Assembly: GCA_937894565.1 (NCBI GenBank)
Contig: CALBHK010000094.1
Location: forward strand, 1 to 7,987
Source: an uncultured Chlamydiae bacterium
Lineage (GTDB): Bacteria; Chlamydiota; Chlamydiia; Chlamydiales; CALBHK01
Direction of reading: 5' to 3'
DNA length: 7,987 nucleotides
In this document: positions 1-6,024 of the stretch, piece by piece
Layout of the letters: each line of letters opens with the position of its first letter
Position numbering within the stretch: the stretch's first letter is position 1
Made by a program: the position numbers and the translations under genes
Notes under the pieces: generated by a model
The model's input: only the letters and a program-made list of their open reading frames with translations
The model's database searches: none
What the model was told of the DNA's origin: nothing

Positions 1-13
1 GCTCTTCCGATCT
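1..13. other. Residual Illumina adapter sequence
   Basis: The first 13 bases, GCTCTTCCGATCT, are identical to the shared 3' end of the Illumina TruSeq read-1 and read-2 adapters. They sit exactly at the window edge, as expected for an untrimmed contig end. They are not genomic and should be masked. Genomic sequence probably begins at about base 14. Confidence 0.93.
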
Positions 14-39
14 CTGTCATTCTTCTGTTTTATTGCATC

Positions 40-516
40 TTATTGAAAACGTAATGACTGCATGGCTGGTAGCATTGTAGGAAAAAAAGAAGAAAATTCA
101 TCTTTTAAGGATGCAGCAGTCAGCACATAAAGAATTTTATCTTCTATAAAGATGACATGCATCATCCTCACTTCGCCCCATTCCGTTTCAAGATCTACCT
201 GAGAGAGGCTTGCAAGACCTGCCAGAGTTTGAATAGTGCCTAAATCTGTCCAAATAGCTCCCGTTTTTTGATTGACCTCTTTAACCTCTTTTAAATAATC
301 GCGTAAAGAACCCGAATAATCTTCATAACCAAGATTAATAGAGGGGGGATAGAAGTTATTTTTTCCGCGTCCTACAATCATGACTTTAATGCGGGGAGAG
401 AGCAATTTAGAGTCGAGCAGCATCCACCCAAGAGGCGGGGTGAATACGATAGAACGCTGTCCATATATACAACTAAATAGCATGCAAAAAAACAAAACAT
501 AACGAAATTTATACAT
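40..516 (-). CDS. Small secreted protein or lipoprotein of unknown function
   Basis: This is a 158-residue protein if started at the ATG at 516-514. That start has a textbook AGGAGG ribosome binding site at 526-521, four bases upstream. An in-frame ATG ten codons further out (546) lacks such a site and would bury the signal peptide, so I reject it. The N-terminus MYKFRYVLFFCMLFSCIYG is a signal peptide: basic start, hydrophobic core, then either a weak lipobox (LFSC, cysteine at residue 16) or a cleavage site after IYG. The mature part is about 140 residues, begins with a FTPPLGW segment, and looks like a single compact alpha/beta domain. I see no catalytic motif and no further membrane segment. 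It is transcribed divergently from the ATPase operon and shares the 517-673 intergenic region with it. I do not recognise the family. An uncharacterised gene also lies beside atpE in Chlamydia, but I cannot tell whether this is its counterpart. Confidence 0.72.
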   Translation of the reverse strand: MYKFRYVLFFCMLFSCIYGQRSIVFTPPLGWMLLDSKLLSPRIKVMIVGRGKNNFYPPSINLGYEDYSGSLRDYLKEVKEVNQKTGAIWTDLGTIQTLAGLASLSQVDLETEWGEVRMMHVIFIEDKILYVLTAASLKDEFSSFFPTMLPAMQSLRFQ

Positions 517-520
517 ATGT

Positions 521-526
521 CCTCCT
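521..526 (-). promoter_or_regulatory. Strong ribosome binding site of the minus-strand gene
   Basis: AGGAGG on the minus strand, four bases before ATG 516-514. It decides the start in favour of 516 over the outer ATG at 546. Confidence 0.75.
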
Positions 527-548
527 GTTCTCCCATTAAAGAACACAG

Positions 549-578
549 CTTATAAAAAACAAGATAAAAGGGGAACAA
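549..578 (-). promoter_or_regulatory. Candidate sigma-70/sigma-66 promoter for the minus-strand gene
   Basis: On the minus strand there is TATAAG (554-549, 5 of 6 to the -10 consensus). It lies 18 bases downstream of TTGTTC (578-573, 3 of 6 to the -35 consensus). This would start transcription near 541, about 25 bases before the start codon. The -35 is weak and the region is AT-rich, so chance matches are likely. Confidence 0.3.
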
Positions 579-592
579 TTTATATATAAATT
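577..592. repeat. 16-bp perfect AT-only palindrome in the divergent promoter region
   Basis: AATTTATATATAAATT reads the same on both strands. It lies at the edge of the candidate minus-strand -35 and about 15 bases upstream of the candidate + strand -35. It could be an operator or simply low-complexity AT promoter DNA. No protein can be assigned to it. Confidence 0.4.
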
Positions 593-606
593 ATCTTTCG
601 TTCCTC

Positions 607-635
607 TTGATTGTAATCTTTCAGGGGAGTACATT
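607..635 (+). promoter_or_regulatory. Candidate promoter of the ATPase operon
   Basis: TTGATT (607-612, 4 of 6 to the -35 consensus) is followed after 17 bases by TACATT (630-635, 4 of 6 to the -10 consensus). Transcription would start near 642, giving a leader of about 32 bases to the atpE ATG at 674. The position is sensible because no other large gap precedes the operon. The matches are only moderate. Confidence 0.35.
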
Positions 636-673
636 AGCATTAATTATCAATTATTGAATTAGGGTGGGTTACA

Positions 674-1333
674 ATGTCAAAAACACTAGAAAAAGGTAAT
701 CATCAAATTCAGGAAATCTGCGATAAATTGCGCAAAGAAACCTTAGATCCCGCCAAGGAAAATGCCGAAAATATTGTAAAAGAGGCTCATCAGAAAGCAG
801 AAGAAATCATTACCTCTGCTGAAAGGCACTGTGAGAAAATGTTTAATGAAGCGCGCAAACAAATCGCGAAAGAAGAAGAGGTCTTCCACACTTCCCTGAA
901 TCAATCTGTACGCCAAACTCTGGAAGTTTTACGGCAGCAAATAGCGGAGCATCTTTTTGTTCCTGCGTTAGCAGAGAAGATCGATCGCCTTAGCACTCAG
1001 CCAGATCTCATTAAAAATCTTATTACCTCTATTCCACAAGCAATTCAAAAAGAAGGAATTGATGTCGATTTGGCCATAGAACTCGGTAAACAATGCACAG
1101 CAGATGAAATTGTACATTCCATTGGTAAAGAGCTGCAAGAGCGTTTGCGCATTAATAGCATTGCTGTTGGCAACTTCCATGGGGGCATACGGGTGCGTCT
1201 TATCGGAAAAAACTATACTGTAGATATGAGTAACTTGACTTTAATTGAGCTTTTTTCTCAATTTTGCCGTAAAGATGTACGTGAAATGCTTTTTGAGTTA
1301 AAAAAAACAGAATCCAACCATCATGAGAAATAG
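674..1333 (+). CDS. atpE: V-type ATP synthase subunit E (peripheral stalk)
   Basis: This 219-residue protein is in the usual size range for bacterial/archaeal V-type subunit E. Residues about 1-95 are a continuous charged helix rich in Lys, Glu, Ala and Gln (for example AENIVKEAHQKAEEIITSAE), typical of the long N-terminal helix that pairs with subunit G/H in the peripheral stalk. Residues about 100-219 form the mixed globular domain that caps the A3B3 head, including the conserved-looking GGIRVRL strand near residue 172. It is the first gene of the operon, with only a modest AGGGTGGG ribosome binding site (661-668) before the ATG. Its TAG stop is 8 bases before the next start. Known role of the family: stator strut linking the head to membrane subunit I. 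The assignment rests on sequence character plus operon position. Confidence 0.88.
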   Translation: MSKTLEKGNHQIQEICDKLRKETLDPAKENAENIVKEAHQKAEEIITSAERHCEKMFNEARKQIAKEEEVFHTSLNQSVRQTLEVLRQQIAEHLFVPALAEKIDRLSTQPDLIKNLITSIPQAIQKEGIDVDLAIELGKQCTADEIVHSIGKELQERLRINSIAVGNFHGGIRVRLIGKNYTVDMSNLTLIELFSQFCRKDVREMLFELKKTESNHHEK

Positions 1334-1341
1334 AGCTATTC

Positions 1342-2124
1342 ATGAAAAGTAAATATTACTATCTGGCAGCTTCTCTTCCTCTTATTGAACTCGGCTCCCC
1401 CTTGCCTTTTCACTTTAAAATGCTGCGTCATTTTTTACGTGAAAATCTAAAACTTGCCGATATGGAAAAAGTAGGAACGATCCGTCGCTATTATGATCTT
1501 AAAAACATGCGCGCTTTATGGACAAATGGAATACTTCTACCTTACGGTAATTTAAACGCTTCAGAATTGGAAGAAGCTGTTACCTCTAAAAGTCTTTTGC
1601 CAGAATATGTCACTGACTTTCTAATGCGTTATCCGGAAACAAGCGAACGAATAGAGGCCTTTCCAGTTTTAATTAAGGAGTATTATGAAAAAGAGAGTGA
1701 GCTATCAGCGGGTTTTGTAAAAGAATATCTCTTGTTTGAAAGAGGATGGAGGCTCACCCTCGCTGCTTTCCGCGCACGTTCACAGGGACGCGATCTTTTG
1801 AAAGAATTTCAATACGAAAATACGCAAGATCCTCTTGTGATGCAACTTCTGCTCTTCAAAGAAAGCAAATCATTTGAACCCCCAACAGAATTTGCAGGTC
1901 TCAAGCCTCTCTATGAAATGCATGGAAATAGCCCACTGGAGCTGCATCAAGCCTTATGCGAATTTCGTTTTCGCACAATTGAAGATTTAGTGGAATTGGA
2001 TACTTTTTCCATTGATCGTATCTGCGCTTTTTTAGTTCAGTTCATTATCGCCGAACGCTATCTCGATCTTGATCGGCATAAGGGTATCAAATTTATCGAT
2101 TCATTTACGAAGGAAGCATCATGA
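1342..2124 (+). CDS. DUF2764-type protein of V-ATPase operons; possible subunit C/d equivalent
   Basis: This 260-residue soluble, mostly helical protein begins MKSKYYYLAASLPLI, the N-terminal pattern of the DUF2764 family that occurs in V-ATPase operons of Chlamydiae, Bacteroidetes and spirochaetes. It lies between atpE and atpA, where subunit C sits in Thermus-type operons (E-C-F-A-B-D). Three stretches recall subunit C/d: a YYDLKNMRALW segment (residues about 50-60) like the DL-NL-ALL motif, a second charged helix FERGWRLTLAAFRAR (about 127-141), and a C-terminal helix ending in FIIAERYLDLDRHKGIKF (about 234-251). This is an inference from motif spacing; the function of the family is not established. 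There is no clear Shine-Dalgarno, so it probably depends on coupling to atpE. Its TGA overlaps the atpA ATG as ATGA. Confidence 0.8.
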   Translation: MKSKYYYLAASLPLIELGSPLPFHFKMLRHFLRENLKLADMEKVGTIRRYYDLKNMRALWTNGILLPYGNLNASELEEAVTSKSLLPEYVTDFLMRYPETSERIEAFPVLIKEYYEKESELSAGFVKEYLLFERGWRLTLAAFRARSQGRDLLKEFQYENTQDPLVMQLLLFKESKSFEPPTEFAGLKPLYEMHGNSPLELHQALCEFRFRTIEDLVELDTFSIDRICAFLVQFIIAERYLDLDRHKGIKFIDSFTKEAS

Positions 2125-3908
2125 ATCAACTAGCAAATGGAAAAGTTGTTAAAGCTTTTGGTAACATTTTACACGTCCGTTATGAAGGGCATATCCGTCA
2201 GGGCGAAGTAGCTATGGTGAAATTAGCTGATACGAGCCTGAAAGCTGAAGTCATTCAAATCGTTGGCAGCATTGCAAAAATACAGGTCTACGAAGATACA
2301 AGGGGAGTTAAATCCGGCACGGAGGTCTCTTTTACTGGAGATCTACTGGAAGCAGAACTTGGGCCTGGCCTTCTCTCTTCAGTTTTGGATGGTCTGCAAA
2401 ACCCTTTAGAGAAAGTGGCTAAAGAGGCTGGTCTCTTCTTGCCTCGCGGCGTTTATATTCCCCCTATTGACCGCACCAAACATTGGGATTATGAACCAGT
2501 TGCAAAAGTTGGGCAGATTCTGCAACGAGGAGACACCTTAGGTACTACTTTAGAGACGCGTTTTCGCCATCGGATCATGCTTCCTTTCTCTAAGTATGGT
2601 AAATACAAGCTCACCTGGGTCATTCCTCATGGCTCTTATGCTGTAGATAAAGTGGTGGCAAAAGCAGTGGATGAAGAAGGAAGAGAACATGAATTTACCA
2701 TGATGCAAAAATGGCCTATTAAAAAAGGACTTTTAGCGGGTGTTAAAGTGCGTCCCGAAAAGATGATGGAAACAGGTCTGCGTATTATCGACACACAATT
2801 TCCCATTGTGAAGGGAGGCTCTTTCTGTACTCCAGGACCCTTCGGAGCTGGTAAGACAGTTTTGCAGCACCATCTATCTAAATTTTCTGATGTCGATATT
2901 GTGATTGTAGTAGCATGTGGAGAGCGTGCTGGCGAAGTTGTTGAACTTTTAAGAGAATTCCCCCACCTCATTGATCCCCATACAGGCGATCCTTTAATGA
3001 AACGTACAATTATTGTATGCAATACATCTTCTATGCCAGTAGCCGCCAGGGAGTCCTCTATTTATATGGGGATGACGATGGCTGAATACTACCGTCAAAT
3101 GGGGCTCGATGTATTACTTCTTGCTGATTCTACCTCGCGTTGGGCGCAAGCATTGCGGGAGATATCGGGACGTCTGGAAGAAATTCCCGGAGAAGAAGCG
3201 TTTCCGGCATATCTATCTTCGCGAATAGCTCAATTTTATGAACGCGCAGGGGTGCTGCAATTAAGTGATGGATCTACCGGATCTATTACTGTAGGGGGGG
3301 CTGTTTCTCCGGCAGGAGGTAATTTTGAAGAGCCAGTCACACAGGCTACTCTTGCGGTTGTCGGGGCCTTTTTAGGGTTGTCCAAAGAGCGTTCCGACGC
3401 CAGGCGCTACCCTTCTATTCACCCTCGCGAATCCTGGTCTAAATACATGGCTGGAGTGGGCAAAGATCTAGCTAAATATGTAGATAACTGGCATGAAAAG
3501 GTGAAGAGGGCTGCTAAAATTTTAAAAGATGGGGATGTGATTGGAAAACGGATGGAAGTGGTCGGGGAAGAAGGAACAGCGATTGAGGAGATGATTCTCT
3601 ATCTTAAAGCTGAGCTTTATGATTTCTGCTATTTACAGCAAAATGCCTTTGATAAAGAAGATAGCTACTGTCCTCTCAAGAGACAAATCGTTAGCTTCGA
3701 GCTCATTAACCGTATTTTTGATATGTCTTTTTATTTTCAAACCCATGATGCAGCCAGACGCTATTTTTTAAGCTTACAAAACCTCATTAAAAACATGAAT
3801 TTTGTAGTGTTTCAATCTAAAGAATATCAGCAGTTTATTGATAAAATTGAAATGATGCTAAATGAGCAATTGCTGATCCAAACGAGGTTAGGAAGTGTGC
3901 ATGAATAA
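2121..3908 (+). CDS. atpA: V-type ATP synthase catalytic subunit A
   Basis: This 595-residue protein is near full length for the family. It has an N-terminal beta-barrel (about 1-75), then the extra A-subunit 'bulge' region absent from F1-beta (about 110-200), then the nucleotide-binding domain. Visible motifs are P-loop GPFGAGKT (239-246), the catalytic-glutamate motif GER (Glu268), Walker B-like VLLLADSTSRWAQALREISG (about 331-350), and FPAYLSSRIAQFYERAG (361-377). A helical C-terminal domain follows. It hydrolyses or makes ATP at the A/B interface. The start has AAGGAAG at 2110-2116 and overlaps the upstream stop as ATGA. Oddity: the last five residues (GSVHE) and the TAA stop are encoded by the left end of the inverted-repeat element inserted after codon TTA 3888-3890. 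Without the element the protein would end ...TRLGEL. Confidence 0.97.
   Translation: MNQLANGKVVKAFGNILHVRYEGHIRQGEVAMVKLADTSLKAEVIQIVGSIAKIQVYEDTRGVKSGTEVSFTGDLLEAELGPGLLSSVLDGLQNPLEKVAKEAGLFLPRGVYIPPIDRTKHWDYEPVAKVGQILQRGDTLGTTLETRFRHRIMLPFSKYGKYKLTWVIPHGSYAVDKVVAKAVDEEGREHEFTMMQKWPIKKGLLAGVKVRPEKMMETGLRIIDTQFPIVKGGSFCTPGPFGAGKTVLQHHLSKFSDVDIVIVVACGERAGEVVELLREFPHLIDPHTGDPLMKRTIIVCNTSSMPVAARESSIYMGMTMAEYYRQMGLDVLLLADSTSRWAQALREISGRLEEIPGEEAFPAYLSSRIAQFYERAGVLQLSDGSTGSITVGGAVSPAGGNFEEPVTQATLAVVGAFLGLSKERSDARRYPSIHPRESWSKYMAGVGKDLAKYVDNWHEKVKRAAKILKDGDVIGKRMEVVGEEGTAIEEMILYLKAELYDFCYLQQNAFDKEDSYCPLKRQIVSFELINRIFDMSFYFQTHDAARRYFLSLQNLIKNMNFVVFQSKEYQQFIDKIEMMLNEQLLIQTRLGSVHE
3890..3895 (+). promoter_or_regulatory. 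Ribosome binding site at the left edge of the element
   Basis: AGGAAG lies five bases before ATG 3901-3903. It combines the A of the left TTA with the first bases of the element. It lies inside the end of atpA and could restart ribosomes finishing atpA at TAA 3906-3908, since that stop overlaps the start region of the small ORF. Confidence 0.4.
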
Positions 3909-4050
3909 ATTAAATGTTTGGACTCGCCAAAGCCTCGGGGTTGAATCGATTGCAAATGACCCTATATTAATAATACAGGGTCATTTGCGATCGTTCAACC
4001 GCGAGAGCTTTCGCGATGCCCAAACATTTAATTTATTCATACATACTTCC
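3891..4050. mobile_element. 160-bp MITE-like palindromic insertion between atpA and atpB
   Basis: Almost the whole element is an inverted repeat with its centre near 3970. The outer arms 3891-3921 and 4020-4050 match at 29 of 31 positions. The inner arms 3939-3968 and 3972-4000 match at 27 of 29 with one bulged base. Only the segments between them (3922-3938 against 4001-4019) have drifted. It is flanked by TTA repeats and encodes no transposase, so if mobile it would be non-autonomous and moved in trans. Removing 163 bp joins TTA to GGAGAATTATGA. That gives an atpA ending in LGEL-stop with its TGA overlapping the atpB ATG, like the other tight junctions of this operon. The family is not recognised and no second copy is present in the window. 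Confidence 0.72.
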
Positions 4051-4065
4051 TTAGGAGAATTATGA
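3901..4065 (+). CDS. 54-codon ORF through the palindrome, overlapping both atpA and atpB
   Basis: It runs from ATG 3901 to TGA 4063-4065 and encodes 54 residues beginning MNKLNVWTRQSLGVE and ending FIHTSLGEL. The start overlaps the end of atpA by 8 bases and is preceded by AGGAAG at 3890-3895. The stop overlaps the atpB start as ATGA. The protein has no recognised domain, signal or membrane segment, and both halves come from arms of one inverted repeat, so it is unlikely to be a conserved protein. Its last residues, LGEL, are the tail that atpA would have had before insertion. A plausible role is to carry ribosomes through the hairpin and preserve coupling from atpA to atpB. It may also be a chance ORF; an open frame of this length in AT-rich DNA is not rare enough to settle it. 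Confidence 0.3.
   Translation: MNKLNVWTRQSLGVESIANDPILIIQGHLRSFNRESFRDAQTFNLFIHTSLGEL
3939..4000 (+). other. Long hairpin in the atpA-atpB intercistronic mRNA
   Basis: In RNA, 3939-3968 pairs with 3972-4000 (27 of 29 identical, one bulge, and one of the two mismatches would be a G-U wobble). The pairing continues outward through the 3891-3921/4020-4050 arms. A separate small hairpin, CGCGAGAGCTTTCGCG at 4000-4015, can form in the right arm. There is no U-tract, so this is not an intrinsic terminator. It could be a processing site or affect mRNA stability between the two head subunits. Confidence 0.55.
4053..4057 (+). promoter_or_regulatory. Ribosome binding site of atpB
   Basis: AGGAG ends four bases before the atpB ATG (4062). 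It lies just outside the right end of the inverted repeat and so belongs to the pre-insertion flank, where it would have been inside the end of atpA. It explains why atpB could survive the insertion. Confidence 0.65.
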
Positions 4066-5390
4066 AAAAAATCTATGATCGAATCAACAATATGCGGGGA
4101 AACCTCATTACCGTGACGGCTGAAAATGTCGTTTTGGGTGAATTGGCTAAAATTATCCCCCGAGATGGATCTCCTTTTGTTTATGCTTCAGTATTAAGCA
4201 TTCATGGAGCTGAAGTCACTCTGCAGGTTTTTCAAGACTCCAGAGGCATTTCAACCGGGGATGAAATCGTTTTTCTTAAACGCGAAATGCAAGCCCTTTT
4301 TAGCCGTGATCTTTTGGGAAGACGTTTAAATGGGGCCGGAGAGCCAATTGATGGAGGACCGCCTATCGTGGGGGAAGAGGTTCCAATCAATGGCCCTTCA
4401 TTAAATCCTGTACGCAGAAATATTCCAAGAGAAATGGTGCGCACCAATATTCCCATGATCGATATCTTTAACTGTCTGGTCAAATCTCAGAAAATTCCTA
4501 TTTTTTCTATTCCAGGGGAGCCTTATAACCAACTCCTCATGCGCATTGCGAATCAAACAGATGCCGATATCGTTATTATTGGCGGCATGGGACTTACTTT
4601 TAATGAATATCAATCTTTTATCGACAATGCCGAAGAAGCAGGTTCTTTAGATAAAACAATCATGTTTGTCCATAGAGCGACAGATCCTGCTGTAGAATGT
4701 CTTTTAGTGCCTGACATGGCTCTGGCCTGCGCAGAAAAATTTGCAGTTGCCGGAAAAGATGTCATTGTACTTTTAACCGATATGACAGCCTTTGCTGATA
4801 GCATTAAAGAGATTGCCATTACAATGGACCAGATCCCGTCTAATAGGGGCTATCCAGGTTCTTTGTATTCCGAACTCGCTTCGCGTTATGAAAAAGCGGT
4901 CACCATTGAAAGTGGGGGCTCTATCACAATCGTTGGTGTCACCACGATGCCAGGTGATGATGTCACCCACCCTGTACCAGATAATACAGGGTATATTACA
5001 GAGGGACAGTTTTATCTTAAAAATGGAATGATCGACCCTTTCGGTTCACTATCAAGACTCAAGCAAAATGTGATTTCAAAAGTGACAAGAGAAGATCACG
5101 GCGATTTAGCCAATACGATGATCCGCCTCTATGCAGACTCTAAAAAAGCCACTGAAAGACAGAGTATGGGTTTTAATTTGTCTAAATATGACCAAAAGTT
5201 ATTGCGCTTTTCTTCAGCTTTTGAAATGCAGATGATGAATTTAGAGGTCAACATTTCTGTTGACGAAGCTCTGGACTTAGGTTGGGCCATTTTGGGTAGC
5301 ATTTTTGAAAGAGATGAAGTCGGCATTAAAGAAGTCATGGTTGAGCGTTATTGGCCTTCTTTGGAATTAGCAGGAAGCACCAATGGCTAA
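4062..5390 (+). CDS. atpB: V-type ATP synthase subunit B (non-catalytic head subunit)
   Basis: This 442-residue protein is the usual length for subunit B. It has an N-terminal beta-barrel (about 1-80), LLGRRLNGAGEPIDGGPP (about 84-101), then RTNIPMIDIFNCLVKSQKIPIFS (about 127-149). The position of the P-loop reads SIPGEPYN (149-156) without the GKT of catalytic subunits, as expected for B, which binds nucleotide without turning it over. Further family signatures are RGYPGSLYSELASRYEKA (about 262-279) and MPGDDVTHPVPDNTGYITEGQ (about 296-316). It alternates with AtpA in the A3B3 head and contributes the arginine side of the catalytic interface. Its start is now 153 bases from the atpA stop because of the inserted element. 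Its TAA overlaps the atpD start by 8 bases. Confidence 0.97.
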   Translation: MKKIYDRINNMRGNLITVTAENVVLGELAKIIPRDGSPFVYASVLSIHGAEVTLQVFQDSRGISTGDEIVFLKREMQALFSRDLLGRRLNGAGEPIDGGPPIVGEEVPINGPSLNPVRRNIPREMVRTNIPMIDIFNCLVKSQKIPIFSIPGEPYNQLLMRIANQTDADIVIIGGMGLTFNEYQSFIDNAEEAGSLDKTIMFVHRATDPAVECLLVPDMALACAEKFAVAGKDVIVLLTDMTAFADSIKEIAITMDQIPSNRGYPGSLYSELASRYEKAVTIESGGSITIVGVTTMPGDDVTHPVPDNTGYITEGQFYLKNGMIDPFGSLSRLKQNVISKVTREDHGDLANTMIRLYADSKKATERQSMGFNLSKYDQKLLRFSSAFEMQMMNLEVNISVDEALDLGWAILGSIFERDEVGIKEVMVERYWPSLELAGSTNG

Positions 5391-6024
5391 AATTAAACTG
5401 ACAAAGAATGAACTAAGAGCTCAGGAGCGCCATAAAGCTCAGCTAGAGCGTTATTTACCTACTTTGCAGCTTAAAAAAGCCATGCTTCAAATGGTTGTCT
5501 ATGATGCACGTGAAGAAATTATCCAACTGCAAAAAGAGTTAAACCAGGCATCTCAAAATGCGATGCATTTTGCAGAACTTCTTTCCGATATGGTTGTCAT
5601 CACTCCGAGTGTTGCTACCGCCTTTGAAGAAGTGAGAATACGTAAAGAAAATATTGCCGGAGTAGAAATTCCCGTCTTTGAAGCAGTGGTTTTTCCTTCT
5701 TTAAATTATTATTTATTAGAAACCCCGCCCTGGACAGAGGGTGTGATTGAGGGTTTGCGGCAACTCACTACTTTTAAGCAAAAAATTGAAATCAGCAAAA
5801 AGAAAAAAGAGCTTTTAGAAAAAGAGTTACGCGCAGTGAGCATTCGCGTTAACCTCTTTGAAAAAATTCTAATCCCACGCGCTAAAGAAACAATTAAAAA
5901 AATTAAAGTTTTTTTAGGGGACCAGCTTTTAACCGCAGTCGGGCAAGTTAAGAAAGCTAAAGAAAAAATAGAAGAACGCGCGCAGATAGAACTAGAAAGA
6001 TCTGGGAGTGAGCATGCATCTTAA
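5383..6024 (+). CDS. atpD: V-type ATP synthase subunit D (central rotor shaft)
   Basis: This 213-residue protein matches the family length of about 200-215. The N-terminus MAKIKLTKNELRAQERHKAQ followed by LERYLPTLQLKKAMLQ is the characteristic subunit D opening. The first about 75 residues and the last about 80 (rich in Lys and Glu, such as KKIKVFLGDQLLTAVGQVKKAKE) form the antiparallel coiled coil that penetrates the A3B3 head. Residues about 80-135 make the shorter head-exposed part. It is the V-type counterpart of F1 gamma and turns with the membrane ring. The ATG overlaps the end of atpB by 8 bases, with CAGGAAG at 5371-5377 inside atpB as ribosome binding site, so the two are probably coupled. 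Confidence 0.95.
   Translation: MAKIKLTKNELRAQERHKAQLERYLPTLQLKKAMLQMVVYDAREEIIQLQKELNQASQNAMHFAELLSDMVVITPSVATAFEEVRIRKENIAGVEIPVFEAVVFPSLNYYLLETPPWTEGVIEGLRQLTTFKQKIEISKKKKELLEKELRAVSIRVNLFEKILIPRAKETIKKIKVFLGDQLLTAVGQVKKAKEKIEERAQIELERSGSEHAS

Larger units (their letters stand above)
3888..4053. repeat. TTA direct repeats flanking the element (putative target-site duplication)
   Basis: TTA occurs at 3888-3890 and again at 4051-4053, immediately outside the symmetric ends GGAAGT and ACTTCC. A 3-bp repeat alone is weak. However, collapsing the two copies restores a natural atpA-atpB junction, which supports it as a real target duplication. A TA duplication with one extra T at the right end cannot be excluded, and the removed length is 163 bp either way. 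Confidence 0.6.

Noticed and set aside
517..546. Longer start for the minus-strand gene at ATG 546
   Set aside because: It would place ten polar residues before the signal peptide and lacks a ribosome binding site, whereas ATG 516 has AGGAGG at ideal spacing.
2636..3022. 128-residue minus-strand ORF inside atpA
   Set aside because: It is antisense to the strongly conserved nucleotide-binding domain of AtpA, has no ribosome binding site or family resemblance, and is a reading-frame shadow. The other antisense and out-of-frame ORFs within the ATPase genes are rejected for the same reason.
3939..4000. Intrinsic transcription terminator after atpA
   Set aside because: The stem is far longer than a terminator, is AT-rich, and is not followed by a T-tract on either strand. 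The operon continues without another promoter-like gap.
3891..4050. Palindrome as an assembly or foldback artefact
   Set aside because: The two arms differ by several substitutions and indels, with a diverged middle segment. The flanks also reconstruct a natural gene junction. A foldback artefact would give identical arms and would not sit between TTA repeats with intact genes on both sides.
4506..4529. atpB as a damaged catalytic subunit because its P-loop lacks GKT
   Set aside because: Loss of the P-loop lysine/threonine is normal for non-catalytic B subunits, and the frame is full length with all other family signatures.
6008..6013. GTG start of atpI at 6008
   Set aside because: The GGGAG ribosome binding site (6004-6008) overlaps this GTG and is correctly spaced for ATG 6014.
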